A stretch of DNA of 64,000 nucleotides from the NCBI RefSeq assembly GCF_017591425.1, contig NW_024465746.1, forward strand, positions 1,736,001 through 1,800,000, given 5' to 3'. The translations under genes and the position numbers were made by a program. The number at the start of each line of letters is the position of its first letter. Within the stretch, counting starts at the first letter, position 1. This DNA is from Ochotona curzoniae. Lineage: Eukaryota > Chordata > Mammalia > Lagomorpha > Ochotonidae. The notes below the pieces were generated by a model. That model was not told the DNA's origin. It was given only the letters and a program-made list of their open reading frames with translations, and did no database searches. Positions 54,568 to 64,000 of this stretch are shown piece by piece.

Positions 54568-54904
54568 AAAAAAGCAGTAGGAGTCTGCCAAAGTTTCATG
54601 GAAAACTTGTGTGATGAAAAGACCTTGCATAGGATCCAAAATGGTTCGCATCATCAAAGCACACTGAACTAGGGGTAGCCAATTGGTTCTGCAGTTAGGA
54701 TACACACTTGTCGTTGAGTATGCCTGGGTTCAGGCACTGTCCGTGATCTCCAAGGCAGCCCAGGTTGGCTTCTCTAGTCCTGGGATCCCAAGCTGATGCT
54801 CTGTGCCTCGGAAATATTGGATAGCACTCAGAAATATCACAAGGAATTTGTTCCCTCTGGCCACACACAATAAAATACTGATTGAAATGCTTCATTTGTT
54901 CCCA

Positions 54905-55360
54905 TCCCCAACATTATTGACAATATCCAAAAGGTGGAAAGAACCTCCAGCGTCCACTGATTAAGATTCAATTATGAGCAGACTAGATAAGTGTGATGAC
55001 ATGTTCATACAAGGGAATGCTATTCAGCAGTAAGAAGGAGGGAAATTCTGACATTGCAACGTGGAGGAAGTTTGAAGTCAGCGTACAAAGGGAAAGAAGC
55101 TGGTCAGGAAAAGAACTAATATGCTATGAACCACTTGGCTGAGGTACCTGCAGCAGCCATGCTCAGAGGTGGACAGTGACACAGTTGGTGGCTGGGGATG
55201 AGGGGTTGGTCATGGAGAACCACTGGCTAAAGGGAATGCGGATGTGGCAATGGTTACGCGAGCATGTACTTAAGGCTGGTGAAATGTACGTAGACCCAAA
55301 AATTATTAGAGTGGCACGCTTTGTGTGATGCGGTTTACCTATTATGCACGCTACATGGTT
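54905..55360 (+). mobile_element. L1 3' UTR, old (L1M-like)
   Basis: CAATATCCAAAAGGTGGAAAG, GTCCACTGATTAAGATTC, GGGAATGCTATTCAGCAGTAAG, GGTGGCTGGGGATGAGGGG and GAGCATGTACTTAAGGCTGG follow the old L1 3' end in order. The next minus SINE interrupts or ends it. Confidence 0.8.
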
Positions 55361-55361
55361 T

Positions 55362-55673
55362 TTAAAAAAGATTTATCTTCTTTTTATCGGAAAGTCAGAT
55401 ATACAGAGAGGAGGAGAGACAGAGAGGAAGATCTTGCATCTGATGACTCACTCCCCAAGTGAGCGCAACGGCCGAAGCTGAGCTAATCAGAAGCCAGGAG
55501 GAGCCTCTTTTGGGTCTCCCACGTGGGTACAGGGTCCCAAGGCTTTGGGCCATCCTCGACTGCTTTCCTAGGTCACAAGCAGGGAGCTGGATGAGAAGCA
55601 GGGCTGCCGGGACATGGACTGGCACGCACATGGGATCTGGGCACATGCAAGGCTAGGCTATGGTGCCTGGCTC
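55362..55673 (-). mobile_element. C-SINE, class Y2/M
   Basis: AAAAAAGATTTATCTTCTTTTTATCGG tail to GGCTATGGTGCCTGGCTC head. Confidence 0.92.
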
Positions 55674-56744
55674 ATGTTATATGATTTTTTAAGGACCATT
55701 TTGAATTCCTTTGGTTGTAAACTGTATGTGTTTCCTTTACCATCAGTCTCTTCTTAAGAATGAACTCACAGCGTGCTGTCAGAGGGTGTGGACCATCCCT
55801 CCGCTACACCTGCCGAGACCTCGTCTCTCCATGGAGGGTGTCGTGCCAGCTTACGTACAAAGGTGGACTTTTTGAAACTTAGAAATGTATCATGATTGTG
55901 TAATTTCTTCAAAAATCATCCTTTACGTTTTCTTCTACAGCTTAGTGCTTCAGTGACCCACCTAGGACTGCCATACAGGAACTTGGTCCTCTTGGCTGTC
56001 TGCTTCTTCACAGATGCCATATCCAGAACCTTCCATCACAAATGTGACTACAAAACTTCACCTAACCTTACGGACAGGAAACCTGATCTAAGACAAAGAC
56101 CAATTGTGTGGACCCCTGGTTTTATTTTCCCACTTTTCCGACTGTTAGTATATTGTACATATTGAAATTCAAAGTATCACAAAAAAACACACCTGTTTTT
56201 TCCTATGCAGTTTCTTCTGACCCTGAAGAGGCTCCCCCAGCACACACATCCCAGAGGTTTCATTGATATTGAGCTGTACTTTCTTCTGTTCTTTCCAAGG
56301 TTGCTCTTATCCTAAAGGATTTGAAACAAGTGGAGAAGTGCTAATGGTTGTTGATGTCTCTTTGCTACTATCAATTTGTGCTGTTTTCTTTTAATTTAAA
56401 TGGAGACTCGTTTTTACCATATTTGAGCTCTATACAGACTGCTGAAGAAGCACCACTGGGTGATGCCGTCTGATGCTTTTAACAGTTCCCCCTGCCCAGA
56501 CGTGGGGTTTTCAAGCGGCTTGCCCAGTCAGTGGAGCTCTTGGGCAAACCTTCCTCTGCTGTTCTTCCCTTCACCCCAGTCCAACAAGACCTGAATCTCG
56601 GCATCGCATCCCATTGAATGTCGGACAAAATCACATATGCGTTAGCGAACTGTTGACTGCTTGAAACGCTAACAGGGACTTAATCGTCAATACTGATGTT
56701 CGTGTGATTGTCACATTGCCAACAGATATTCACCATTCTGTGCT
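55674..56744. other. Unexplained AT-rich sequence
   Basis: About 1.07 kb without a recognised repeat. 56110-56200 and 56330-56430 read like 3' UTR sequence (T-rich, TTGTACATATTG, ATTTAAATGG), but there is no identified upstream coding part or A-tail. Confidence 0.35.
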
Positions 56745-57043
56745 TTAAGGTCTGTTTTATTTATTCGCAAGGCAGAATCACAAACAGGATCCGAGAGCTC
56801 TTCCATTCACTGAGTCACTCCCCAGACAGCCACAGTGACTGGAGCCAGGCTGACCTAAGCCAGTGGCCAGGGGCTTCTCCTGGGTTCCTCATGTGAGTGC
56901 AGGGAGCTAAAGACTTGGGCTGTTTTCGATGATTTAGCAGAGAGCTGGACTGTATGCGCAGCAGCTGGGACTCGAGCCAGCTCCCACGTGGGATGCTAGC
57001 ACCACAGGTGGCACCTTTACCTGTGGGCCACAACCCTGGCCCC
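56745..57043 (-). mobile_element. C-SINE, class O
   Basis: GTCTGTTTTATTTATTCGCAAGGC tail to GGGCCACAACCCTGGCCCC head. Confidence 0.88.
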
Positions 57044-57150
57044 CAAATAATGTAAATGCCAGGAAGAAATAATACTGAGTTTTGGGTGCATTGAGCATAT
57101 TTTGTATGTGTGTATTGCCAAGTAAGGATGATCTGTTCTTTTAATACAGT

Positions 57151-57505
57151 CCTGCCCAGTGCAGTGGCCTAGCGGCTAAAGTCCTCGCCTTGAATGCGCC
57201 AGGATCCCATGTGAGCGCCAGTTCTAATCCCAGTAGCCCCACTTCCCATCCAGCTCCTTCCTTGTGGCCTGGGAAAGCAGTCGAGGACAGCCCAAAGCTT
57301 TGGAACCCTGCACCCACGTGGGAGATCCCAAAGAGGATCGAGGCTCCTGGCTCCTGGAAGAAGTTCCTGGCTCCTGGCTCTGGATCAGCACAGCACTGGC
57401 TAACTTGGGGAGTGAATCATCACACGGAAGATCTTCCTCTCTATCTCTCCTCCTCCCTGTATATCTGACTTTGCAATACAAATAAATAAATCTTTAAAAA
57501 AAAGA
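57151..57505 (+). mobile_element. C-SINE, class Y2, with an internal duplication
   Basis: TGCCCAGTGCAGTGGCC to AATAAATAAATCTTT. ATACAGTCC before and ATGCAGTCC after are a likely target duplication. GGCTCCTGG / GAAGAAGTTCCTGGCTCC units are repeated at 57342-57380. Confidence 0.93.
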
Positions 57506-57708
57506 AAAAAGATGCAGTCCCTGTTTCTGTTTTGCCAAGCCTGAGTCTTACTTCAGAACCTCCCAGTGTGTTTGGTGCCAGCCGAGTTCCACCCCCCCAC
57601 CTGCCTGCGCGGCCTGAGGCTCACAGGCATGTTTTCATTTGTTGTCCATTTCTCCCTCGGAAGTGTTCATGAGTATAAGGATTTATTCCAATATCCCACC
57701 CTGGACCC

Positions 57709-58193
57709 TGCGCCATTTCTTCTTCCTCACTGCACAGAATTCGCGCCAGTCCAGCCATCCACCAATCAGATGTAACCTGGCATTCCACCTGAGAATCCCA
57801 CCCCCAATCTCCCAGCCCCTTCCCCAACCCCGCCCACTCACCAATCATCCCCAGGCATTCACCTGCAGGCACCAATCCCCTGGGGCCTTGACCTCAATCC
57901 CTCCCAATCCCCGCCCCCCCACACCTGGCAGACAAAAAAGGCCCCCAGGTGCGGTTTGCTCCTTTTTGCTCTCTCTCTTCCTCTCCTTGGTTCCTCTCCC
58001 CTGCTCTCCCTCTCTCCTTCTTACCTCCCTTCCCCCTCCTTCCCCTTCCCCTATTCCTGCCTCGGTGGAATAAACTTCCTAAGATATGTCGTTGCGTCTG
58101 GTGTTTTCAGCTCACGGTAAAGAACCAGGTTGCGAGAATTAGCTGCGCGTAAAGTCTCTTAATATCCTATAACCTAAAAATAGAACTCTTACA
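57709..58193 (+). mobile_element. LTR, C/T-rich ERV family, copy 1
   Basis: Shared blocks with copies 2 and 3 include CATCCACCAATCAGATGTAACC, CTGAGAATCCCACCCCC, CACCAATCCCCTGGGGCC, then a pyrimidine-rich run (57959-58060), GGAATAAACTTCC (AATAAA at 58069-58074) and CGTCTGGTGTTTTCAGC. The start and end (CTTACA) are approximate, and no target duplication was confirmed. Class I (ERV1-like) is likely but unproven. Confidence 0.75.
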
Positions 58194-58453
58194 TTCTTTT
58201 AAATAACTAACAATGAGAAACCCATTTATAGCCTTTCCCAACCTAGAATTTCTAAATGGAACTGAACGGAGTCCACACATTCAAACCTTAGGGACCGTCG
58301 AGGCCAGGGAGGAGCCCTGCGATTCAGAGAACGAAGCTGCGGATGCTGGGGGTGGTGCAGACCGATGCGAGCTACAGACCCACAGAGTGCTCCTGGCTGG
58401 GAACGTGGGGCTCCAAGTCTGATAGAATTAAGTGTGCCAGCCCTCCTCCTCCC

Positions 58454-58545
58454 CACTTCTTTTATTTTTATGGGAAAGGTAGATTTACAGACAGAAGGAG
58501 ATACAGAAAGATCCGACTGTTGGTTCACTCTCCAAGATATACCAA
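58454..58545 (-). mobile_element. C-SINE tail-side fragment
   Basis: CTTTTATTTTTATGGGAAAGG to GGTTCACTCTCCAAG; the head side is missing. Confidence 0.85.
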
Positions 58546-59053
58546 AGTGAGTGAGTGCTGATGGGCTTCCTTGGGCCTGGTTGGGCCCCTATATTACTTC
58601 CGGGTCAGGCAGGAGCCTCTGGGTATTGTAGTCCCTTGGCCATTGCATCAGACATTCCCTCTTCCCAGCTGCTTCTTCCTCTAGCATCCTCTCAGGCATC
58701 CTGGCTGGTCCTTATACACATGAACCTTTCTTTTTAAATAATTACACAGCCTCAACTGTTTCATTACACAAACAGAAGAATGGCCAATGCAGTATGATAA
58801 AGAAAATTAGTTCTGCTCTGCCATTGAACCACATGACAAAGCCTCTTCCAACAATTTCATGTTGGTTGCAGCCACATCAAATTACCCTTCCGTAACTCAT
58901 GAGTCATTCAACCACATATTTTCATGCCATCTGTGTAATTCTTTCCACTTCATCACTTGTTCTTTTACAGTTGTGGTATGATTTATTATTTTCTAAACTT
59001 TTCCTCATTCTTTAATGTTCATTTAGTCTTTTTGTTTGTTTGTTTGTTTCTCT
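58546..59053. other. Unique AT-rich intergenic sequence
   Basis: A (GTTT)n run lies at 59033-59049. Nothing else was recognised. Confidence 0.4.
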
Positions 59054-59064
59054 AAAAGGCATAA

Positions 59065-59335
59065 CGGAGCCCAGCGCATTGGCATAATGGCTAAAGTCCT
59101 TGCCTTGCATGCGCCAAGATCCCGTATTGGGGCTGGTTTGTGTCCTGGCTGCTCCACTTCCCATCCAGCTCCTTGCTTGTGGCCTGGGAAAGCAGTAGAA
59201 GATTGCTTAATGGGTGACCCAGAAGAAGCTCTTGCCTCCTGACCTAAAATTGGCTCATCTACTGCTGTTGCGGTCACCTGGGGAGTGAATCAGTGCACGG
59301 AAGATCTTCGTCTCTCTCCTCCTTCCTGTGTATAA
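59065..59335 (+). mobile_element. C-SINE, class M, with target duplication
   Basis: GAGCCCAGCGCATTGGCATAATGG head. AAAAGGCATAA flanks it at 59054-59064 and 59336-59346. The final AATAAATAAATC unit is deleted. Confidence 0.92.
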
Positions 59336-59384
59336 AAAAGGCATAATGACACCGAGACAGAAAGAGGTCTTCATACTCGGTTTT

Positions 59385-59560
59385 ACTCACCAACCCACAA
59401 CAGCTGGGCCTATGCTATGCCAAAGTCACGAATCAGGGGCTCCATCCAGATCCCTCCACGTGGCAGAGACTCTGGTATGAGCCATGACCTGCTGCCCCCA
59501 AACACTTTTGTGGGGAGCTGGAGCAGAAGTGCAGGGGAGTGAGGAGTGATTCGAACACGC
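59385..59560 (-). mobile_element. C-SINE, class O, cut off by an LTR
   Basis: CAAAGTCACGAATCAGGGGC, ACGTGGCAGAGACTCTGG, GGGGAGCTGGAGCAGAAGTGC and GTGATTCGAACACG. The head stops where LTR copy 2 starts. Confidence 0.6.
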
Positions 59561-59977
59561 CATCTTGGAGCCGATGCAGCTTCGCATTGCTTGCAAAATT
59601 CGCCCCGTTCAGGTTATCCACCAATCAGATGTAATCTGGCCTCTTTCCTGAGAATCCCACTCCTCAATCCCTCGTGGCCCCTTCCCCTAGTCCCTACCTG
59701 TGGCTCAGATCAGCTGAGTCACCACCAGTCCCTTGGGGACCCACCCACAGCTTCTCGCAACCAGTTCCCCATGCTCCTCCCACACCTTGTTGTGTAAATG
59801 AGCCTCCACTAGTGCCCCCTCCCCTCCCCTCCCTTCCTCTTCTCTTTCCTCCCCTCCTCTCTCCTCCCCTCCCCTCCCCTTCCTTTCACACTTTACTACC
59901 TCTAAGATTCTGGCTTGCTCCTAACAACATAAAAACTTTAAGGACCGTAAGAACTTTAAGTGTGTTTAAAACCTAAC
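59560..59977 (+). mobile_element. LTR, C/T-rich ERV family, copy 2
   Basis: TTGCAAAATTCGCCCCGTTC, TTATCCACCAATCAGATGTAATC, GTCCCTTGGGGACCCACC, the CCCTCCCCTCCCC run at 59815-59885 and GACCGTAAGAACTTTAAG. It lacks the AATAAA block seen in copies 1 and 3 and is the most diverged of the three. Confidence 0.7.
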
Positions 59978-60648
59978 AAATTATCTGAGCACTCCAATTT
60001 GAGATGCAGGTTCCCAGGCAGCAGCTGAGCCTGCTGCATGACACTGGGTACCGCAACTGATGATTCAAGGTATGGAAATTGAAACAGGTGCCTGCGGAAA
60101 TTGAGGCAGGTGTTTGCAGCCCGCAGGTATCTTTGGGTAGTTGCCACACTCAGAAAAGTAGGTGAAAGCCCATTCATGGATGACACAAGTAAGGCCTTTG
60201 CTGAGACAGCACTACGTCGTCCTAGAATACGTTCATCATGGGGCTAAGTAAAAGTGACCCCAGCACCCTGCCAAGCGGACAGTCCATCCAAGAACAGCTG
60301 AATGCAGAGTCTGCACAGAAGGTCACCACCTGCCGTGATGCTCTGTCCACCAGCATGGAGGCAGCCCTGAGAAGCTCCATCAAAACAAACTCATGGTCAC
60401 TCCGTGTTCCTGTGAGCCTCCGGAAGAACTCAAGCCATTCCTGTGTCATCCACTCAATTGCAATTACTTTTTTTTTTTTCCTAGCCATTAACCAGCTTCT
60501 TTTGCAGGACGAGCAGCCTCTCTCAACCCCATTCCTCCCCTATCAGGTTGAGATCCCTGCCTAGAGAACACTGTGCCCAAACTCAGCTCGAAAAAGAAGT
60601 CATGAAGAACAATACCCCCTTTGCTCCATATGTAACAAAAAGGAGGAA
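59978..60648 (+). mobile_element. Possible ERV internal remnant between LTR copies 2 and 3
   Basis: These 670 bases separate two LTRs of the same family and orientation. They end in a purine-rich AAAAAGGAGGAATG immediately before copy 3, which looks like a polypurine tract. No intact retroviral gene is visible, and short frames on both strands are broken. The sequence could also be unrelated DNA between two solo LTRs. Confidence 0.4.
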
Positions 60649-61510
60649 TGTGAGGCGTGAGCCATTTGTATCTACTTACGCTTTCCAACAGCTTGCAAAA
60701 TTCATGCTGTTCTGATTATCCACCAATGAGATATAACCTCATGGCATCTTTTTTTTTTTCAAAGAGTTATTTTATTTTTATGGTAAAGGAAGATATACAG
60801 AGAGGAGGAGAGACAGAGAGAGAGGTCTTCCAACCACTGACTCACTCCCCAAGTGGCTGCAACGGCCAGAACTGATCCGAAGCCAGGAGCCTCTTCCAGA
60901 GGGCCATCCTCGACTGCTTTCCCAGGCCACAGGCAGGGAGCTGGATTAGAACCGGCGGCCATATGGGATCCTGGCACTTGCAAGACCTTAGCTGCTAGGC
61001 TATTGCGCCAGCCAACTCACAGCAGGCACCTTACCTGAGAACTCCACCCACAGATCTCTCACGGGCCCCTCTCCCAATCCCCACCCACTTACCAAGCACC
61101 CCAGCACTCAGCTGTGACAAACTCAGTCACCAATCCCTTGGGGCCTACCACAGCCCCTCCCAGCCAATTCCCCATGCCTCCTACACCTTCCAGGCACCTG
61201 GGTGGTATGAAATGGGCTCCCTCGTGGGCCCTTTTCCCCTTTTCCTGGCTCCCTCCATCCTCCATCTTGTCCCCTTCCCCTACGCTGGCAGTCCCCACAT
61301 CCTGCCACCATGGCAGGAGACATGTCCCTTTCCTGTTTCCCGTGCTCCACCCCCATTGCAATGCCTGCCCTGCTGGAATAAAGGACCTTCTAAACACCTC
61401 CCTGCATCTGGTATTTTGGCTGTTGGTAAACTTACTATGAAAAGAAGACTTGGCTGCAGGAATTAACTGTGGGTAAGAACTTGAAGTGCACCTAAAAAGT
61501 AGCAGTTACA
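60649..61510 (+). mobile_element. LTR, C/T-rich ERV family, copy 3, split by a SINE
   Basis: It starts TGTGAGGCGTGAGCC and contains TTATCCACCAATGAGATATAACC, the SINE, CTGAGAACTCCACCCACAG, CACCAATCCCTTGGGGCC, CTGGAATAAAGGACC (AATAAA at 61377-61382) and GGTAAGAACTTGAAGTGC. It is the most complete copy. Confidence 0.75.
60749..61014 (-). mobile_element. C-SINE, class Y2, nested in LTR copy 3
   Basis: T-run and AAGAGTTATTTTATTTTTATGG to GCTAGGCTATTGCGCCAGCC. About 60 bases around the GGGTCTCCCACAC block are missing. Confidence 0.9.
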
Positions 61511-61962
61511 CAGTTAAGTGCCCCTCACAGCATTTGACAAAGGCATGACTTGGGTCACGGTATCCGGATACCATCAGCATTCCGCTCCAAGAGCCATAGG
61601 AACTGAGCATACCCCAACACCAGGTCACAGGGCTTTTAACAGGCAGTATCTGACACCACAGCTCACACTCACAACCATTGTTGGGAAGCTCCAAGTTCCC
61701 ATTCCCCCACGTTCACCTGGGGGAATCATAGCACAAAGGACTTGAAATCCAACACCTGACTTCCCCAGAAGACTGCCCCAGGCCCAGGCCACTCCTGCTG
61801 GGAAGCACCGTGCCCAAATGTCATCAGGACTGTTACGTGGTGTCTTGTGGTGGAGGCTGCCAGGAGTCATCCTCCTTTCTTCTGTATTCTCGGAGCTTCG
61901 GCCAAGGTAGAGACTTTTCTGACTTACCTTTGAGGACAAGCCTGGCCAAGTAGCTGAGCTCT
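61511..61962. other. Unique intergenic sequence between LTRs
   Basis: No repeat or gene was recognised; it might be ERV-derived. Confidence 0.35.
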
Positions 61963-62533
61963 TGTTACTTGGCTAAGCACAGGACAGCCCCGCCTCAATG
62001 CTAATGAAGAACCTAGATGTTTTCTGCCTTTTGTAATTTCTGCCTTAATGGCTTGGCTGGGGACTGTGTGAACTCCAGGCCTGATAGGCTATGTGACACC
62101 CGTGACACCTGGCAGGACACCTGGCAGGACACGTGGGCAGACCGCTCCTCAGGAAGGAAGTACCTCGTGTTTGATAAGATTCACCACCCTATAGCTCATC
62201 ACTTTGTACTTTTTGAAAGTTGCTTGCTTCAAACCCACCAATAGAAGCCTGCTAAATCATGACTGTATAATTCATAGTCTGAAATATATAAGAACTCTGG
62301 GCTGTTCAACCGGGGGTCTCTCTCTGGCTCTCTGGCTCCTGCTCTCTCCTTCTTTTTGCTCTCCCTGTGGATCCTGCAGCAGCCTCGGCTGCGGTTGCTC
62401 CTGCCCCGCCAAGCCCTGCTGGGCTGGGGAAGGTGGCTGGGAGACAGAGGCTAACCTGAATAAACCACCTTTATGCCTTAGCACTGACTTCAGACTTGAT
62501 GATTTTCTGGGGATTTCAAAATCCGGCGCAACA
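61963..62533 (+). mobile_element. Solo LTR, class I ERV-like
   Basis: It has the layout of a complete LTR: TGTTACTTGGC start (approximate), TATA box ATATATAAG at 62284-62292, a CTCT-rich leader, AATAAA at 62459-62464, and a GGCGCAACA end at 62533. A tandem GACACCTGGCAG is repeated at 62103-62126. A target duplication was not confirmed. Confidence 0.72.
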
Positions 62534-62755
62534 CTTAAGAGGAAATCACTTGTCCTGAACTGGGCTCTGTCTTTACCTTGATTTAGCAACCCGAGTGCCA
62601 CACTTTGAGCAGCCCCCCAGGACTAGGATCAAAGCCTTTAGACGTGTCTGTGATGTGACCTCTGAGTCTAGAGAAACCTCTGGATCCTTTCGCAGAAAAA
62701 CCTTGCATACCACATAAAGTGCACCACAAGATACCTGCTACAGCGGCTATTGCTT
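62534..62755. other. Unique intergenic sequence
   Basis: Nothing recognised. Confidence 0.35.
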
Positions 62756-63040
62756 TTTATTTTAGTTTTCTTTTTTATTTGTGCGGCAAAGAAACTGAAG
62801 AGGGAGGATGTTTAGTGGCTGGTTCACCCACTAATCCTACAACAGCCAGGGCTGTGTTGGGATTAGGGCAAGATCCAAAAGCTCGGTTCAGGTCTCAGAG
62901 GGTGCAGGAACCTGACTACCTGAACCAGGACTGCTCTCCCCAGGGTCTGCATTAACAGGAAGCTGGAATCAGAAGCTGGGACCAGAAAACAATCCCAGGC
63001 ACCCTACTGCGGGGCACAGGTGTCTCAGCCAAGGTCTTAC
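62756..63040 (-). mobile_element. C-SINE, class O
   Basis: TTTTCTTTTTTATTTGTGCGGC tail, AACAGCCAGGGCTGTGTTGGG body, CTACTGCGGGGCACAGGTGTC head side. Confidence 0.75.
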
Positions 63041-63044
63041 TTAT

Positions 63045-63690
63045 TTATTTATTATTTTAAGATTTGCTTTAGTTACTTGAAAGGCAAAGCTAGAGAAAGA
63101 GAGAGGGAAAAAAGACAGAGGGGGGAGAGGAGGGCCTTCCATCCATTCATTTGTTCCTCAAAGGGATAAGACAGCTTGGGGTTGTCTGAACCCAGTGATG
63201 GTTACCATGGTGGCCAGAAAAGGATGGAGTTTGCCTCCAACCAAACCCGGAACAGATGGCGGAATTCTGGCGGGTCCCTCGGGCTGTGAGGGACCCATAT
63301 CCCCTCACCAGTAGGGCCTAGGCGACCCCTGTCTTGGCTTCTGTGTCAAGGGGAGTTTAAAAGGGCCCCTTCTCCATCTCTCCTGTGCTCTTCTTCCTCT
63401 GCAGCCCACTCCTTCACATCTGTCTGTCCTTTCTGCTGCACGGGGAAGCCTGTGACCGTGGTTCCCTGAATTCTTTTCATATATTCAGCTGAGTTATTCT
63501 TTCCCTGGTGGTCGTCAAATCTAACACCCAGGAGCCAGGAGCAGCTCTGGATCTCCCACCTGGTGCAGGGGCCCAAGGGCCGAACCATTTTCTGCTGCTT
63601 TCTCAGGAGAATTAACAGGAAGATGGAATCAGAGGTGGAACAGCTGGAACTAGAAGTGGCACCCGTACGGGATCCCAAAACTGTGTGTGG
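63045..63690 (-). mobile_element. C-SINE, class O, split by a solo LTR
   Basis: The tail-side part is 63045-63195 (TTTTAAGATTTGCTTTAGTTACTTG to GTTTGTTCCTCAA...GAACCCAG) and the head-side part is 63532-63690 (GAGCCAGGAGCAGCTCTGG to GTGGCACCTTATCC). Together they make one minus copy. Confidence 0.85.
63196..63526 (+). mobile_element. Solo LTR, 331 bp, nested in a SINE
   Basis: TG at 63196 (TGATGGTTACCATGG) and CA at 63525-63526 (AAATCTAACA) bound the element. CCCAG occurs on both sides (63191-63195 and 63527-63531) as a 5-bp target duplication. A TATA-like GTTTAAAAGGG at 63356 supports plus orientation. No internal retroviral sequence remains. The family is unknown to me; a 5-bp duplication fits class II or ERVL-type integrases. 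Confidence 0.82.
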
Positions 63691-64000
63691 CACCTTATCC
63701 TATCATGTACAATGCTGTCCCCTTGACCGGGGACCCAACAGGTGGGCTTGTCACCTGTCCCACAACTGGAGTTTAACAGACTGGTGATTTCTATTATTGG
63801 TGACAGTATGGAGCGACTGGAATGATTACATTGCTTACTTGTGAAGGTACAACGGATGGTTGCCATGGTTACGGGAGGAGGACAGAGCTTGCTTTGAACC
63901 AAGTACGTCACTCTGACCTCAGACTAGAACCCAGAAGGGACAACAGGGACCCAGCAAGCCCTGAGGCACCAGAACCACTGCTGCACCAATGACGGACAAG
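63691..64000. other. Unresolved sequence at the window end
   Basis: 63855-63905 (GATGGTTGCCATGGTTACGG, GCTTGCTTTGAACCAAG) weakly resembles the start of the LTR at 63196, so a second, diverged copy may begin here and run off the end. Not certain. Confidence 0.3.

Noticed and set aside
60222..60564. Small open frames on both strands between two LTRs as a retroviral gene
   Set aside because: No retroviral domain can be recognised and stops interrupt the region. Kept only as a possible internal remnant.

Overview
This is a piece of a mammalian nuclear genome, almost certainly lagomorph and most likely pika (Ochotona). Roughly 70 copies of the lagomorph C-SINE can be seen: a tRNA-derived head, a body, a CT-rich stretch and an A-tail. 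The youngest copies carry a head and body (GGCGCAAGTGG, then GCACGCCC, then GGATCCCATATGGGCGCC) that I associate with Ochotona rather than rabbit. The species cannot be named from the sequence. In the entries below, class Y1 means the youngest C-SINEs (head with GCACGCCC). Class Y2 has GAACGCGCC, class M is intermediate (GCACGC with GTCCCGGCTGCTCC), and class O is old and diverged (GTTGTGGCACAGTGG type).

There is one real gene signal: coding exon 1 of RAB31, a Rab5-subfamily GTPase of the trans-Golgi and early endosome. It lies on the minus strand at 21590-21628 inside a CpG island (about 21300-22065). It encodes M-M-A-I-R-E-L-K-V-C-L-L-G and is followed directly by a GTGAGT splice donor. Everything left of it (1-21589) is therefore the start of RAB31 intron 1. 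Everything right of about 22.1 kb is upstream intergenic DNA. By human synteny, recalled and not checked, this is the gap towards PPP4R1. No further exon was recognised.

The rest is repeat-driven. The intron holds C-SINEs of all ages, three MaLR-type LTR fragments, two 24-26 bp minisatellites (1.87 kb and 14.4 kb) and a 27-bp-arm hairpin at 4.1 kb. The intergenic part holds: an RPLP2 processed pseudogene (26.75 kb); a 5S rRNA retropseudogene with no A-tail and a perfect 13-bp target duplication (35.8 kb); an RPSA processed pseudogene with a 14-bp target duplication (40.5 kb); and several L1 fragments (36.9, 42.3, 47-50 and 54.9 kb). It also holds two solo LTRs of one class II ERV family with intact 6-bp target duplications (24.6 and 39.1 kb), and a dense LTR cluster from 57.7 kb to the end.

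Several insertions are nested, so their order in time can be read directly: an LTR inside a SINE at 24.6 kb and 63.2 kb, SINEs inside MaLR, L1 and ERV sequence, and a SINE inside the tail of another SINE. I found no operon-like system, CRISPR array or new protein-coding system. Nearly all open reading frames in the window are SINE translations, minisatellite read-through or GC-rich CpG-island artefacts. The most interesting observations are the tailless 5S retrocopy, the paired solo LTRs, the rearranged and inverted SINEs, and the hairpin.
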